Shown in pieces: positions 17,496 to 26,362 of a stretch of 64,000 nucleotides of DNA; within the stretch, counting starts at the first letter, position 1; each line of letters starts with the position of its first letter. The stretch lies in assembly GCF_003419895.1 (NCBI RefSeq), contig NZ_QPMM01000012.1, positions 1-64,000 of the forward strand, read 5' to 3'. The position numbers were made by a program, and so were the translations under genes. The notes beneath the pieces are model-generated. The model was not told where the DNA came from. It saw nothing but the letters and a program-made list of their open reading frames with translations, and made no database searches. The stretch is from Chitinophaga silvatica. GTDB taxonomy: Bacteria; Bacteroidota; Bacteroidia; Chitinophagales; Chitinophagaceae.

Positions 17496-19949
17496 TTAGA
17501 TATTTGAGATAGTATACCTACCATTTTTTTGCGTTGCAAATACTAAAACTCCATCCTTATAATTGCTTTTCACTTGTTTTCCTGCCTGGTCTTTTACCAC
17601 ACAATTAGCAGGAAGATTTAATTTGCAGGTAACTCCGCTTTTTGATAAAACACTCACCTTATTCACTTGCCTGTTATTCCAGGAAAAATCAAGTTCAAAA
17701 CCATTTACAGCACAAATCCCCTTAATAGAACCACTGGCAAATTGTTGATCTCCCGGTAAAGCTGGCAACAGACGGATTATGTTTTCGCTACCATGGCTTT
17801 GAAGGAACATTTCGGCGATTCCTGCAACTGCTCCAAAATTACCGTCGATCTGAAATGGTGGGTGCGCACAAAATAAATTGGAATAAGTACCTGCTCCGGA
17901 ATTCATTTTTATTTCACTACCAGCAACTGCCGGTGCCCAAAGTTCTTTCAACATTTTAAAGGCATGATCTCCATCTCCGAGTCTCGACCAGAAAGCAATT
18001 TTCCAGGCCCTGGACCAACCAGTTCCGGCATCTCCCCTACGCTCCAGCGTTTTTCTGGCAGCAGCAGCCAATTCCGGTGTATCCCAGGGAGTAATCTCGT
18101 CGTAAGGATATAAACCATACAATGGAGACACATGGCGGTGGTGAGTATCTGCTTCCTTATAATCCTGTAACCATTCCTGGATACCTCCAAAAGATGGACT
18201 GATCTGATTCGGAGCCAGGCGTGCCAACACCGCTTTTAAACTGTCTGCCCAGGCCTTGTCTGCTTTCAATATTTCAGCAGCCGCAATGCCCGTACTCAGT
18301 ATTTCCCTAGCAATCTGCATATCCATAGTTGGCCCCATACAGGTTTGTCCCTGCTGCCCATCCGGCAAAATATATGCATTCTCGGGAGAGTTGGAAGGAG
18401 CAGTTACCAACCAGTTATGAGCTGGTTCAGTAATTAAGATGTCTCTGAAAAAATCAGCTGATCCTTTCATTAACGGGTATACAGACTTTAAAAATGCCAG
18501 GTCATTGGTATACTGGTAATGCTTCCAGAGATGTGTACCTACCCATGCTCCACCTGTAGATGCAGAGCCCCAGTCGGCTCCTTCACCTGGTGCTGTAAAG
18601 CCCCATGGATTATAGATTACATGGGCCATCCACCCTCTTGCATTGTAATAGGTGCGTGCAGATTGCTCTCCGAATCGGGCCATTTGCTTCACCAGTGTAA
18701 ATAAAGGCTGGTGACAGCTCGATAAATTAGTAACTTCTGCCGGCCAGTAATTCATTTGTATGTTAATATCCAGATGGTAGTCGCCATTCCAGGGAGTTTG
18801 ATATTCTTCCGCCCATAGACCCTGCAAATTGGCCGGCATACCACCATTCCGGGAAGAACTGATCAAGAGATATCTGCCAAAGTTGAAATACAACGGAACC
18901 ATGGCAGCATCTTTCTGTCCGGATTGCAAACGCTCAAGACGTTGCAGCACTGTCAGGTTTTCTACCTCTTTATAACTCTCATCATTCAACGTCAGTTTAC
19001 AGCGTTGAAAGAGGGATTGAAAATCCTTTACATGTGCATTCAACATCCCTGCCCAGTTACCTGCTCCGGCTTTATTAGCATCATTAACTGTCAGTGGTAG
19101 CGGATCTGGCCCTGGTTTCTCTACATCCGGCCAGTTCATATTTGTGTGAGCTGCAATAATCAAGAGGCATTCATCTGCTCCACTAATTGTTATCTGGTTA
19201 TTACTTTCTTTTTTAGTTCCGTTTTTATTGACAACCTTCAATACAGCGGCATATTTCATCCCCGGATCGTCATTCCCTCCGTTTAAGACACCTGTCATCT
19301 GAAGGGCTCCGTTCTTCAATTTTACCTCTGCTTTTTCCTTCCTGGATATTGCTGTAGTAAATGATAAAGCGCCTGGTTTACTGGCTGAAAGTCTGACTAC
19401 TATTACCTGCTGAGGTGCTGATACTATTACTTCTTCTCTGAACGTAACACCATTGCGCTGCCAGGTGGTTCTGGCAATTGCGCTATCTAACTGGAGTAAA
19501 CGTTGATAATTGGCAACCTGCGATGCTGTATCTGCCCATTGAATAGAAAGATCTCCCAGTGTTTGATAGCAACCGAATTTCACATTGGCACCGTTACCGT
19601 ATCCTGAACCAGGCCCCTTACAAACAAAATATTGCTGCAACATTTTCTGAGCCTCAATATTTTTGCCGGCCAGTAATAATGATCTGATTTCAGGAAGATA
19701 TTTTATTGCTTCCTTACTGTTTGCATCTTCCACCCCTCCGGACCATAACGAAATTTCATTCAGTACTATCCGTTCTGAATTAGGATTTCCAAAAACCATG
19801 GCCCCCATACGCCCATTGCCAACAGGGGCTGAAGCTGTAAAATGTTTTGCTGGCTCATTAAAACGGAGAGTAAGGTCTGATTGCGCTGATAACGATAAGG
19901 TGCTGGCTACCAATATCGATGGCAAAATGCTGTATTTCGTGAAATTCAT
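17496..19949 (-). CDS. GH95-family glycosidase (alpha-L-fucosidase-like), secreted
   Basis: An 817-residue protein with a signal peptide (ending SLSAQ). The N-terminal GH95 beta domain is clear (SAPVGNGRMGAMVFG, LNEISLWSGG), and the (alpha/alpha)6 catalytic domain holds NLQGLWAEEYQTPWNGDYHL, MNYWPAEVTN, APSNSPENAY and HRHVSPLYGLYP. Family members release alpha-1,2-L-fucose or alpha-L-galactose. In the H-x-N-x-N catalytic motif of AfcA (recalled), the first Asn appears here as Asp (His-Leu-Asp-Ile-Asn), which may mark a subfamily. The start at 19949 gives a normal signal peptide; an ATG nine bases upstream is possible. It is the last gene of the operon, 28 bp after the epimerase. Confidence 0.88.
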   Translation of the reverse strand: MNFTKYSILPSILVASTLSLSAQSDLTLRFNEPAKHFTASAPVGNGRMGAMVFGNPNSERIVLNEISLWSGGVEDANSKEAIKYLPEIRSLLLAGKNIEAQKMLQQYFVCKGPGSGYGNGANVKFGCYQTLGDLSIQWADTASQVANYQRLLQLDSAIARTTWQRNGVTFREEVIVSAPQQVIVVRLSASKPGALSFTTAISRKEKAEVKLKNGALQMTGVLNGGNDDPGMKYAAVLKVVNKNGTKKESNNQITISGADECLLIIAAHTNMNWPDVEKPGPDPLPLTVNDANKAGAGNWAGMLNAHVKDFQSLFQRCKLTLNDESYKEVENLTVLQRLERLQSGQKDAAMVPLYFNFGRYLLISSSRNGGMPANLQGLWAEEYQTPWNGDYHLDINIQMNYWPAEVTNLSSCHQPLFTLVKQMARFGEQSARTYYNARGWMAHVIYNPWGFTAPGEGADWGSASTGGAWVGTHLWKHYQYTNDLAFLKSVYPLMKGSADFFRDILITEPAHNWLVTAPSNSPENAYILPDGQQGQTCMGPTMDMQIAREILSTGIAAAEILKADKAWADSLKAVLARLAPNQISPSFGGIQEWLQDYKEADTHHRHVSPLYGLYPYDEITPWDTPELAAAARKTLERRGDAGTGWSRAWKIAFWSRLGDGDHAFKMLKELWAPAVAGSEIKMNSGAGTYSNLFCAHPPFQIDGNFGAVAGIAEMFLQSHGSENIIRLLPALPGDQQFASGSIKGICAVNGFELDFSWNNRQVNKVSVLSKSGVTCKLNLPANCVVKDQAGKQVKSNYKDGVLVFATQKNGRYTISNI

Positions 19950-19977
19950 GAAGGTCAAGATAGCTAAAAATGTGAAT

Positions 19978-21162
19978 TTATGCCAATCGTTTCATTAGCT
20001 CTATACATGCCCTGGCATTATGATAGGGGCATTTCCAGAAACCAACCTTATATTCAGGCATCAAACTATAATCCTCATACACGCCCCAAAACCATTCTCC
20101 ATTTCGGGAATCTATTAGATATTGCTCAATAAATCGCCAAACTCCTATTACAGCATGCCAATATTTACTATCTGGCTTTAATTGCCAGGCATTGACAAAT
20201 CCTATCAGCGCTTCGGCCTGCGGCCACCAATGTTTTTCTTTCACCAGTTCATTTGTATCTGGCAGGTATTCATTCCACAATCCACCATCGGTAGCTATTC
20301 CTTCCCTAATGGTGGTATCGGCTATTAATAGCGCCAGAGAATTAAAGCGGGCAATCAGAGACATATCCCCCACTGCTTGGGCCGATTCCAATAATAGCCA
20401 GGCAGCTTCAATATCATGCCCATAAGAAATTGCGGTGCTTTTTAGATCCCAATGTTCATTAAAAAACAGATGCAGATGCCCGGTTAACGGATCTATTATG
20501 CTCTTTTCGAACCTTAACAGGAGTTTTTGTATCTGTTTTAGCAGTAACTCATCTTTCCAGCAACTATATAAATTAGTATATGCCTCAATAATATGCAGAT
20601 GAGTATTCATTGTTTTCTTTTCGTTGGCATCTTTATCGCTCAACCGGAAATCGTCAGGACTTTTCCAATCTTCTGTGAATGCCTCAAAGTATCCGTCTTC
20701 TATATTATCATATCCATATTTTTCAATAACATTATATAGGTTGATGGCTGTTTCTTTTGCCAAAGAGTTGTTGGTTGCCTTATAATACTCGCTGCAGGCA
20801 TATAATGCAAAGGCTATCGCATAAAGTTGTTTACGTTTATCAACCGGCTTGCCGTATTGGTTTACCGACCAATATACACCACCATAAACCGGATCAATGA
20901 ACTTATTCAAGAGGTAATCCCAGGCCCGATGGGCTATATCGAGATGCGCGGAGTTAGCAGACAGATTATAAGCAGCGGAAAATGTCCATAAAATTCTTGC
21001 ATTTAAAACTGCCCCTTTATCTGCTGTTGCTACTATGCTGTTGTCATTCCCAATTTCACCATAAAAGCCTCCATTCGCTTCATCTACCGTATACTTAGTC
21101 CAGTAATTAAGAATATCATTTAATGCTTTGCTGGCTTTATGATGTAGTTCCTGTTGTGTCAT
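19978..21162 (-). CDS. AGE-family sugar epimerase, cellobiose/mannobiose 2-epimerase type
   Basis: A 394-residue cytoplasmic (alpha/alpha)6-barrel protein. The segment DKGAVLNARILWTFSAAY and the His residues at about 190 (NTHLH), 249 (SYGHD) and 381 (CPYHNARAC) match, with nearly identical spacing, the catalytic histidines recalled for Rhodothermus cellobiose 2-epimerase (200, 259, 390). It should interconvert glucose and mannose at the reducing end of a beta-1,4 disaccharide. N-acetylglucosamine 2-epimerase is less likely by these motifs. Its start overlaps the transporter stop by 4 bp, so the two are translationally coupled. Confidence 0.82.
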   Translation of the reverse strand: MTQQELHHKASKALNDILNYWTKYTVDEANGGFYGEIGNDNSIVATADKGAVLNARILWTFSAAYNLSANSAHLDIAHRAWDYLLNKFIDPVYGGVYWSVNQYGKPVDKRKQLYAIAFALYACSEYYKATNNSLAKETAINLYNVIEKYGYDNIEDGYFEAFTEDWKSPDDFRLSDKDANEKKTMNTHLHIIEAYTNLYSCWKDELLLKQIQKLLLRFEKSIIDPLTGHLHLFFNEHWDLKSTAISYGHDIEAAWLLLESAQAVGDMSLIARFNSLALLIADTTIREGIATDGGLWNEYLPDTNELVKEKHWWPQAEALIGFVNAWQLKPDSKYWHAVIGVWRFIEQYLIDSRNGEWFWGVYEDYSLMPEYKVGFWKCPYHNARACIELMKRLA

Positions 21163-22529
21163 TTTCGTTTGGTTTGTAACTCTGCCGCAATACTATTAAT
21201 TCTGGTCTCAGATAATGGATATACTCCCATTAATACAGCGGCAATAAATGCTCCTATGGCTGGCAAAAAGCTCATCATCAGAACGATTCCATTAATTGTG
21301 GCATCCGACTGCATAAGGTTGGCTTTAAACCCAAAGGCCCCCAGCAACCAGCCAGTCAATGATCCGCCTATGGTCCATCCAAACTTCTGAGACATAGAAG
21401 AAGAAGAGAAAATTAACCCGGTAGCCCTACGATCATTTTTCCACTCAGAATAATCAGCGATATCGGCATACATCGACCATAGCAATGGAAATACAATTCC
21501 GGCACATATACTGATCATAAACTGAAAAATAAAGATCAGAGCCAGTTGTTCCCTATTGAGCCAGTAAAATAAAATGCTCAATATTGTAGCGGTAAACATG
21601 GCAAGCAAATATATTTTCTTCTTCCCCAGCAGATTTCCTAAGGCAGCTGCTAATATTACACCTATGATATTTGCCAGTTGTCCGGTTACCAAATAGAGGG
21701 TAGACCAGGTGAGATGAATATTACCACATTCAATAGCTACAGATTGATGAATGAAGTATTTAAAATAGTAAAGCGTAGCGCCATCTCTAAGCGAATTGAA
21801 AACCAGGGTTGCAATTCCGGCACCCAGTAAAATCCACCAGGGCTTATTTTTCAGCAGGTCCTGCACATCACTTTTGAGGGATCCCGAAGGCTGTGCAGAG
21901 GTTTTTACTCTTTCCTTTACCCAGGCAAAACAAAGCAAAAACAGTACAGAACAAACTATTGCAATTATAGTTACAGCAACCTGCCATCCGAAGCGTGGGT
22001 TATGACCTTTACTGAAAAAATGCACCAGAGGCTCAATAGATGCCAATGCCAGCAAGCTACCAATAAATGCAAATGCCATTCTGAAAGATGCCAGGGTATT
22101 TCGCTCTTTTGCATCATCAGAGAGCACCCCCAGTAACGAAGCATAGGGAACATTAATGAGTGAATATACCATCATCATTAATGAATAGGTGATATAGGCA
22201 TAGATCAAATTACCTTGTAAGGTAAATGGAGGCACTGAAAAGGTAAGTATGCCCACAATTCCGAAAGGAATAGCGGCAAATAGAATATAAGGCCTGAACT
22301 TTCCCCATTTGGAAGTGGTTCTGTCGGCCACTATACCCACCATTGGATCGAAGAAGGTATCCCAGATACGGGTGACCAGAAAAAGGGTTCCTACAGCTGC
22401 TGCCGCTAATCCGACGATTTCAGTATAAAAGAATAACAAATATGTTCCGAACAACTTCCAAAACATAGAAGATGCCATATCTCCAAAGCCATATCCAATC
22501 TTTTCTTTTAATGAAATTTTGTCGAACAT
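21159..22529 (-). CDS. GPH-family sugar:cation symporter (MFS)
   Basis: A 456-residue protein with about 12 membrane segments. The N-terminal KEKIGYGFGDMASSMFWKLF and the loop DRTTSKWGKFRPYIL are typical of the glycoside-pentoside-hexuronide symporters (MelB/LacS type). It is the first gene of the transporter/epimerase/GH95 operon, so it probably imports an oligosaccharide, possibly the disaccharide handled by the epimerase. Two direct copies of AATAGTGATT (22536-22545, 22562-22571) lie just upstream. Confidence 0.85.
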   Translation of the reverse strand: MFDKISLKEKIGYGFGDMASSMFWKLFGTYLLFFYTEIVGLAAAAVGTLFLVTRIWDTFFDPMVGIVADRTTSKWGKFRPYILFAAIPFGIVGILTFSVPPFTLQGNLIYAYITYSLMMMVYSLINVPYASLLGVLSDDAKERNTLASFRMAFAFIGSLLALASIEPLVHFFSKGHNPRFGWQVAVTIIAIVCSVLFLLCFAWVKERVKTSAQPSGSLKSDVQDLLKNKPWWILLGAGIATLVFNSLRDGATLYYFKYFIHQSVAIECGNIHLTWSTLYLVTGQLANIIGVILAAALGNLLGKKKIYLLAMFTATILSILFYWLNREQLALIFIFQFMISICAGIVFPLLWSMYADIADYSEWKNDRRATGLIFSSSSMSQKFGWTIGGSLTGWLLGAFGFKANLMQSDATINGIVLMMSFLPAIGAFIAAVLMGVYPLSETRINSIAAELQTKRK

Positions 22530-22535
22530 AGGAGC

Positions 22536-22571
22536 AATAGTGATTACAATGCAATCCCTATAATAGTGATT
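22536..22571. promoter_or_regulatory. Paired 10-bp direct repeats upstream of the sugar symporter operon
   Basis: AATAGTGATT occurs twice, starting 26 bp apart (about 2.5 helical turns), between the BrkB-family stop and the symporter start. The copies could be regulator half-sites; no regulator can be assigned. Confidence 0.25.
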
Positions 22572-22598
22572 TTTTCCATTAGTAGTATATATTCGGCT

Positions 22599-23531
22599 TT
22601 ATTGCTCTACTGCATTATGTAATGTATACCTGGTAGCGTGAGGTAATGGTTCTATAGGTCTGTTGGTTCTGTCGCCCCATGCATAGGTAAAACAGGCTCC
22701 GAAATAGAATATTAATGAGGAGTAAAACATGAAAAGCAATAACAGCACCATAGATGCAGATGCTCCATAAATATTGTTAATACTACTGTAGGTAAGCATT
22801 AACTTAAGAACAACTTTACCTATATTAAATAGAATACTGGTTACAAAAGCTCCGGTCATATTTACCTTCCACTTTGGTCTTCCATCGGGAAGGAAACGGA
22901 AAACCAGGAAAAACCAGACAGTTACTATTACGATAGAAATAACATAGTTCAATGCACTATCATAATAATTTGCGATAGCCGGAAGATATAGGTCAACATA
23001 CTGGCCCAGAAATGTTCTGATAGCTTCGGCAGCAATATCGATCAGAAACAATAATCCTGCAAAGATGATCACCAAAACCCCTCTAAGCCTTGAAATCAAC
23101 AACTGTCCGAAGTTCTGTTTATTGCTGGGTCGTACTTTCCATAATTCATTCAGTGAACCCTTGATAATTTTGAATAATGTGGTGGCTACAAATAGCAGGA
23201 AAATAAATCCTCCAATTGCGATAATCCAGTTTTGGGCTATACTTCTAAATGCTTTGAGCGTATCCAGGATGGCCTCAGAGGTTTCTTCCCCAAAGTAGCT
23301 TTCCAACTGCACTGTCAGATGACGCCCCACATGATGCACTCTAAAAATGATCCTTAGCAGCTGAATAATTATTATAAGTATAGCAGGCAATGCGAAAGTG
23401 GTGAAAAAAGCGGTAGCACCTGCCATACGCAATGGGTCATTGGCCTGCAGGTTCTTAAAGGCGTCCTGAAACGACGATAACAACAACCGCCATCTTGGTG
23501 TAACTGTATGAGTTAGTTTGGTTTCCATCAT
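22599..23531 (-). CDS. YihY/BrkB-family membrane protein
   Basis: A 310-residue inner-membrane protein with about six hydrophobic segments. The order (N-terminal amphipathic stretch, MAGATAFFTTFALPAILI, a middle WKVRP loop, and a late NINNIYGASASMVLLLLFMFYSSLIFYFGACF) fits the Virul_fac_BrkB family. The older ribonuclease BN assignment of this family is not supported. Function is unknown. It has its own start region and no clear operon partner. Confidence 0.85.
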   Translation of the reverse strand: MMETKLTHTVTPRWRLLLSSFQDAFKNLQANDPLRMAGATAFFTTFALPAILIIIIQLLRIIFRVHHVGRHLTVQLESYFGEETSEAILDTLKAFRSIAQNWIIAIGGFIFLLFVATTLFKIIKGSLNELWKVRPSNKQNFGQLLISRLRGVLVIIFAGLLFLIDIAAEAIRTFLGQYVDLYLPAIANYYDSALNYVISIVIVTVWFFLVFRFLPDGRPKWKVNMTGAFVTSILFNIGKVVLKLMLTYSSINNIYGASASMVLLLLFMFYSSLIFYFGACFTYAWGDRTNRPIEPLPHATRYTLHNAVEQ

Positions 23532-23618
23532 TAAATCGCGCTCAAGTTACTGATTAATTTGTTTTTATCTGATGCAAACAATAAAGCAAATAAATCAGGG
23601 GAACCTAAACAGCGTTAC

Positions 23619-23656
23619 AAAAAAATAGGGCAACAGTTGTAGCGATACTGTTGCCC
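23619..23656 (-). terminator. Terminator of the PUL A SusC/SusD/DUF3823 operon
   Basis: A perfect 10-bp stem (23628-23637 with 23647-23656, GGGCAACAGT/ACTGTTGCCC) with a 9-nt loop is followed on the minus strand by TA and seven T. It lies about 110 bp after the DUF3823 stop. Confidence 0.85.
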
Positions 23657-23767
23657 ATTTAATCATCCGAACCGTTCACACAAAACTCACCACTGGTGGC
23701 AGTGTATCAGATATCATGTTGTAGCGTTTTTGATACCGGAATACTTTCCACCGCAGTGAAATTCTTC

Positions 23768-24463
23768 TTACAGCTGAATTTTTTCTACAGGAGAAAAAAT
23801 CATGTCTTCCACGCCACTAATTTTCAGTCCTATACGTGCAAAGACGTAGTTCTGAGTGGGGGTCATGGAAGGTACATCAGCTGTCAATGTAATATTATTT
23901 ATATCTGCAATATCTCCACCATTGATTTCGGCGGTTTTGATATTGTTTTTCTTATCAACAAATTGTGTTTTATTCAGGTAAAGTACAACTTGATCTATCC
24001 CTCTTGCATTACCATCTTTTATGATCTGCTCCAATTTACAACTGGCAGAAACTTTACCATTAGCAAACTGTAGTTTAGGTGTTCTGATCATATAATAAGG
24101 CAATACTTCAATATCCAGTGATTGATTACCCGTAATATTCACCTGGATAGTATCTGAGTGGGTAGTTCCGTCTTCTTTGGTTTTCCATGGGCCTTGTGAA
24201 GCTGGGATGATCAATTTATACTGTGCAGGGAACAACATGGAAGAGAAGCTGCCATCCTGATTTACATTAACATTGATCGGAATTCTTTTATCCCATCCTG
24301 GTTCCCAGAGTTCGAAATATACATCCTGCTGGCTCACACCTATAGCTTCTCCATTATATACAATTCTTCCGTTAAAGGTGCAGGAGGGTGCAGGATAGTT
24401 ATCCTTTTTACAAGCCCCCATTAATAAACCCAGCAAGAACAGATAATAAATTTTAAAACGCAT
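23768..24463 (-). CDS. DUF3823 lipoprotein, SusCD-associated
   Basis: A 231-residue lipoprotein: signal peptide and lipobox LMGAC, then two beta-sandwich-like halves. The first has CTFNGRIVYNGEAIGVS, a carboxypeptidase-regulatory-like fold; the second resembles a fibronectin/Ig domain. This is the DUF3823 architecture, regularly found third after susC and susD and thought to be a surface glycan-binding partner. It starts 11 bp after the SusD stop and ends the operon. Confidence 0.85.
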   Translation of the reverse strand: MRFKIYYLFLLGLLMGACKKDNYPAPSCTFNGRIVYNGEAIGVSQQDVYFELWEPGWDKRIPINVNVNQDGSFSSMLFPAQYKLIIPASQGPWKTKEDGTTHSDTIQVNITGNQSLDIEVLPYYMIRTPKLQFANGKVSASCKLEQIIKDGNARGIDQVVLYLNKTQFVDKKNNIKTAEINGGDIADINNITLTADVPSMTPTQNYVFARIGLKISGVEDMIFSPVEKIQL

Positions 24464-24474
24464 AAAATAATTTT

Positions 24475-26343
24475 TTACTGGTTAGGATTTTTAACGATTA
24501 ATGGGTTATTATTTCTGATATCATCTCCGATTCTGGAATAATAATTTCCAAACCTGAATTCATGCGGGTTAGTTACTTCTCCTGGTATTCTTTGTTTAAA
24601 TACCCATTTACCGTTATTCGCATTTCCAGGATTATAAATTTTATAGGGGATAAGACCGAATACCCTGGTACTGGAAGCTGTAGCACTTGCAATGTTTGTT
24701 GTCAGATCGTCTGATGCTCCGTTCCAAACCTTGTGTGCAATTCTCCATCTTTTCATATCCCATAATTCGTGGCCTTCAAATGCCAGTTCCACTTTTCTTT
24801 CATGCACGATTCTGTCGAAGGTTATTTGAGCAGGCAGAAGCTGAGTGGTGAGACCTGCACGTTCTCTTACCTGGTTCATATAATTGGCAGCGGTAGGATT
24901 ATCCTGCAGTTCGAATGCCGCTTCTGCAGCATTCAATAATACTTCTGCATAGCGGTAACGAATCCACCAAACTTCACTTTGAGTACCAATACGACCGGAT
25001 CCGATAGCAGGGTCCTGATATTTACGTACATAAAAACCGGTTTGAGCGCTGAATTCGAGCTTATCGATCGGGCCATCGAATCCAACCACCTGCATGTCTA
25101 TACCATTAACTGTGTTTCTTTTTCCGAACGCATCGCCAGAAACGATACTTCCATCAGCTAAAATTAATCCGCCCCAGATATCTACAGGCATATTTTTGAA
25201 CTCACTTCCCGGAAGTATAATTGTACCGGCTAAACGAGCATCTCTGTTGGCAAAGATGTCTAATGGCGAAGTATAGTAAACATAATCGTTATTAGCCTGA
25301 TTGGTAATATAAGGCTCAAAAGTATTATCAAGTTTTTCGAAAGACTGAACCAGATTCAGAGAAGGGTTTAATCTTCCACCCTGTTGCTCTTCAGCCAGAG
25401 AACGAGGTTGGTTGGAGAGTGTCCATCCTTGTACTTTTCCACTTTGCAATTTGTAATCTTTTACGAAGATGACTTCAGGATTAGAATTCTTATCGTAAAA
25501 TATTGAAGCAAAGTTGTCTGAGAGATTTGGTTTCTTTTTATACAAGCTATATGCACCGCTTTTAATAATTTCTTCAGCGGCATTTAATGCAGAAGTATAA
25601 TAACCATTGGCCAGGTTTGCCGGTATTCCAATTTCGCCGCCTGGCAATGAAAGTTGAGGAATAGCAGCTCCATACTTAGCTATAGAACCAGCATAGAGTG
25701 CCACACGTGCCTCCATTGCCAATGCAGCCCATTTGTTAGCTCTTGATTTAATTTCTGATTTGGCTGGAAGAATATTTTTTATTTCAGCCAATTCATTAAT
25801 AATAAAGTCATAGATTTCAGACTCTTTAGATCTTGGAGTTTGCAGATATGATGGATCGCCTTTATAGTCATAAGTCATAGACTTAGTAATCAGCGGTACT
25901 CCCCCCATTCTTTTTACCATATCGAAATAGGTAGCTGCTCTGAGAAAACGCGCTTCAGAAAGAAACTGATTTCTTGAATAATCGGTTAATTTATCAGCTG
26001 CAGCACATTTTTCGATGAACAGGTTTAATTCACGCATATAACCATAGTTCCAGGAGCCCCAGTTACCATAATCATAATAACGGTCGTGATGTCTCCAATA
26101 CTGCCCTGCTTCGGATGCAAAAGCCTCATCAAAGGCAGCAAAATCGCTCCAGTTTTCAATAGTCTGATAATCCGGATATCTGTCGTACAGATCTGCCAGC
26201 ACTGAAATAACGATGGAAGTATCTTTCCATACCTGTTCATCCAGTAATATGTTGGTGGAATTACGGCTCAGGAAGTCGTTATCCTTGCTACAACTGGCGC
26301 CAACCAGCATCAGTAGCAATATATAGAGCAAATTCTTCTTCAT
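24475..26343 (-). CDS. SusD/RagB-family outer-membrane lipoprotein (PUL A)
   Basis: A 622-residue SusD homologue with a lipobox (VGASC, Cys about 18), a TPR-rich helical body (SEARFLRAATYFDMVKRMGGVPL) and the C-terminal RagB signature (WWIRYRYAEVLLNAAEAAFEL, then VHERKVELAFEGHELWDMKRW). It binds glycan at the cell surface and caps the SusC pore. It lies 19 bp after susC and 11 bp before DUF3823. Confidence 0.95.
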   Translation of the reverse strand: MKKNLLYILLLMLVGASCSKDNDFLSRNSTNILLDEQVWKDTSIVISVLADLYDRYPDYQTIENWSDFAAFDEAFASEAGQYWRHHDRYYDYGNWGSWNYGYMRELNLFIEKCAAADKLTDYSRNQFLSEARFLRAATYFDMVKRMGGVPLITKSMTYDYKGDPSYLQTPRSKESEIYDFIINELAEIKNILPAKSEIKSRANKWAALAMEARVALYAGSIAKYGAAIPQLSLPGGEIGIPANLANGYYTSALNAAEEIIKSGAYSLYKKKPNLSDNFASIFYDKNSNPEVIFVKDYKLQSGKVQGWTLSNQPRSLAEEQQGGRLNPSLNLVQSFEKLDNTFEPYITNQANNDYVYYTSPLDIFANRDARLAGTIILPGSEFKNMPVDIWGGLILADGSIVSGDAFGKRNTVNGIDMQVVGFDGPIDKLEFSAQTGFYVRKYQDPAIGSGRIGTQSEVWWIRYRYAEVLLNAAEAAFELQDNPTAANYMNQVRERAGLTTQLLPAQITFDRIVHERKVELAFEGHELWDMKRWRIAHKVWNGASDDLTTNIASATASSTRVFGLIPYKIYNPGNANNGKWVFKQRIPGEVTNPHEFRFGNYYSRIGDDIRNNNPLIVKNPNQ

Positions 26344-26362
26344 AACTTTTTGCTTTTAGGAC

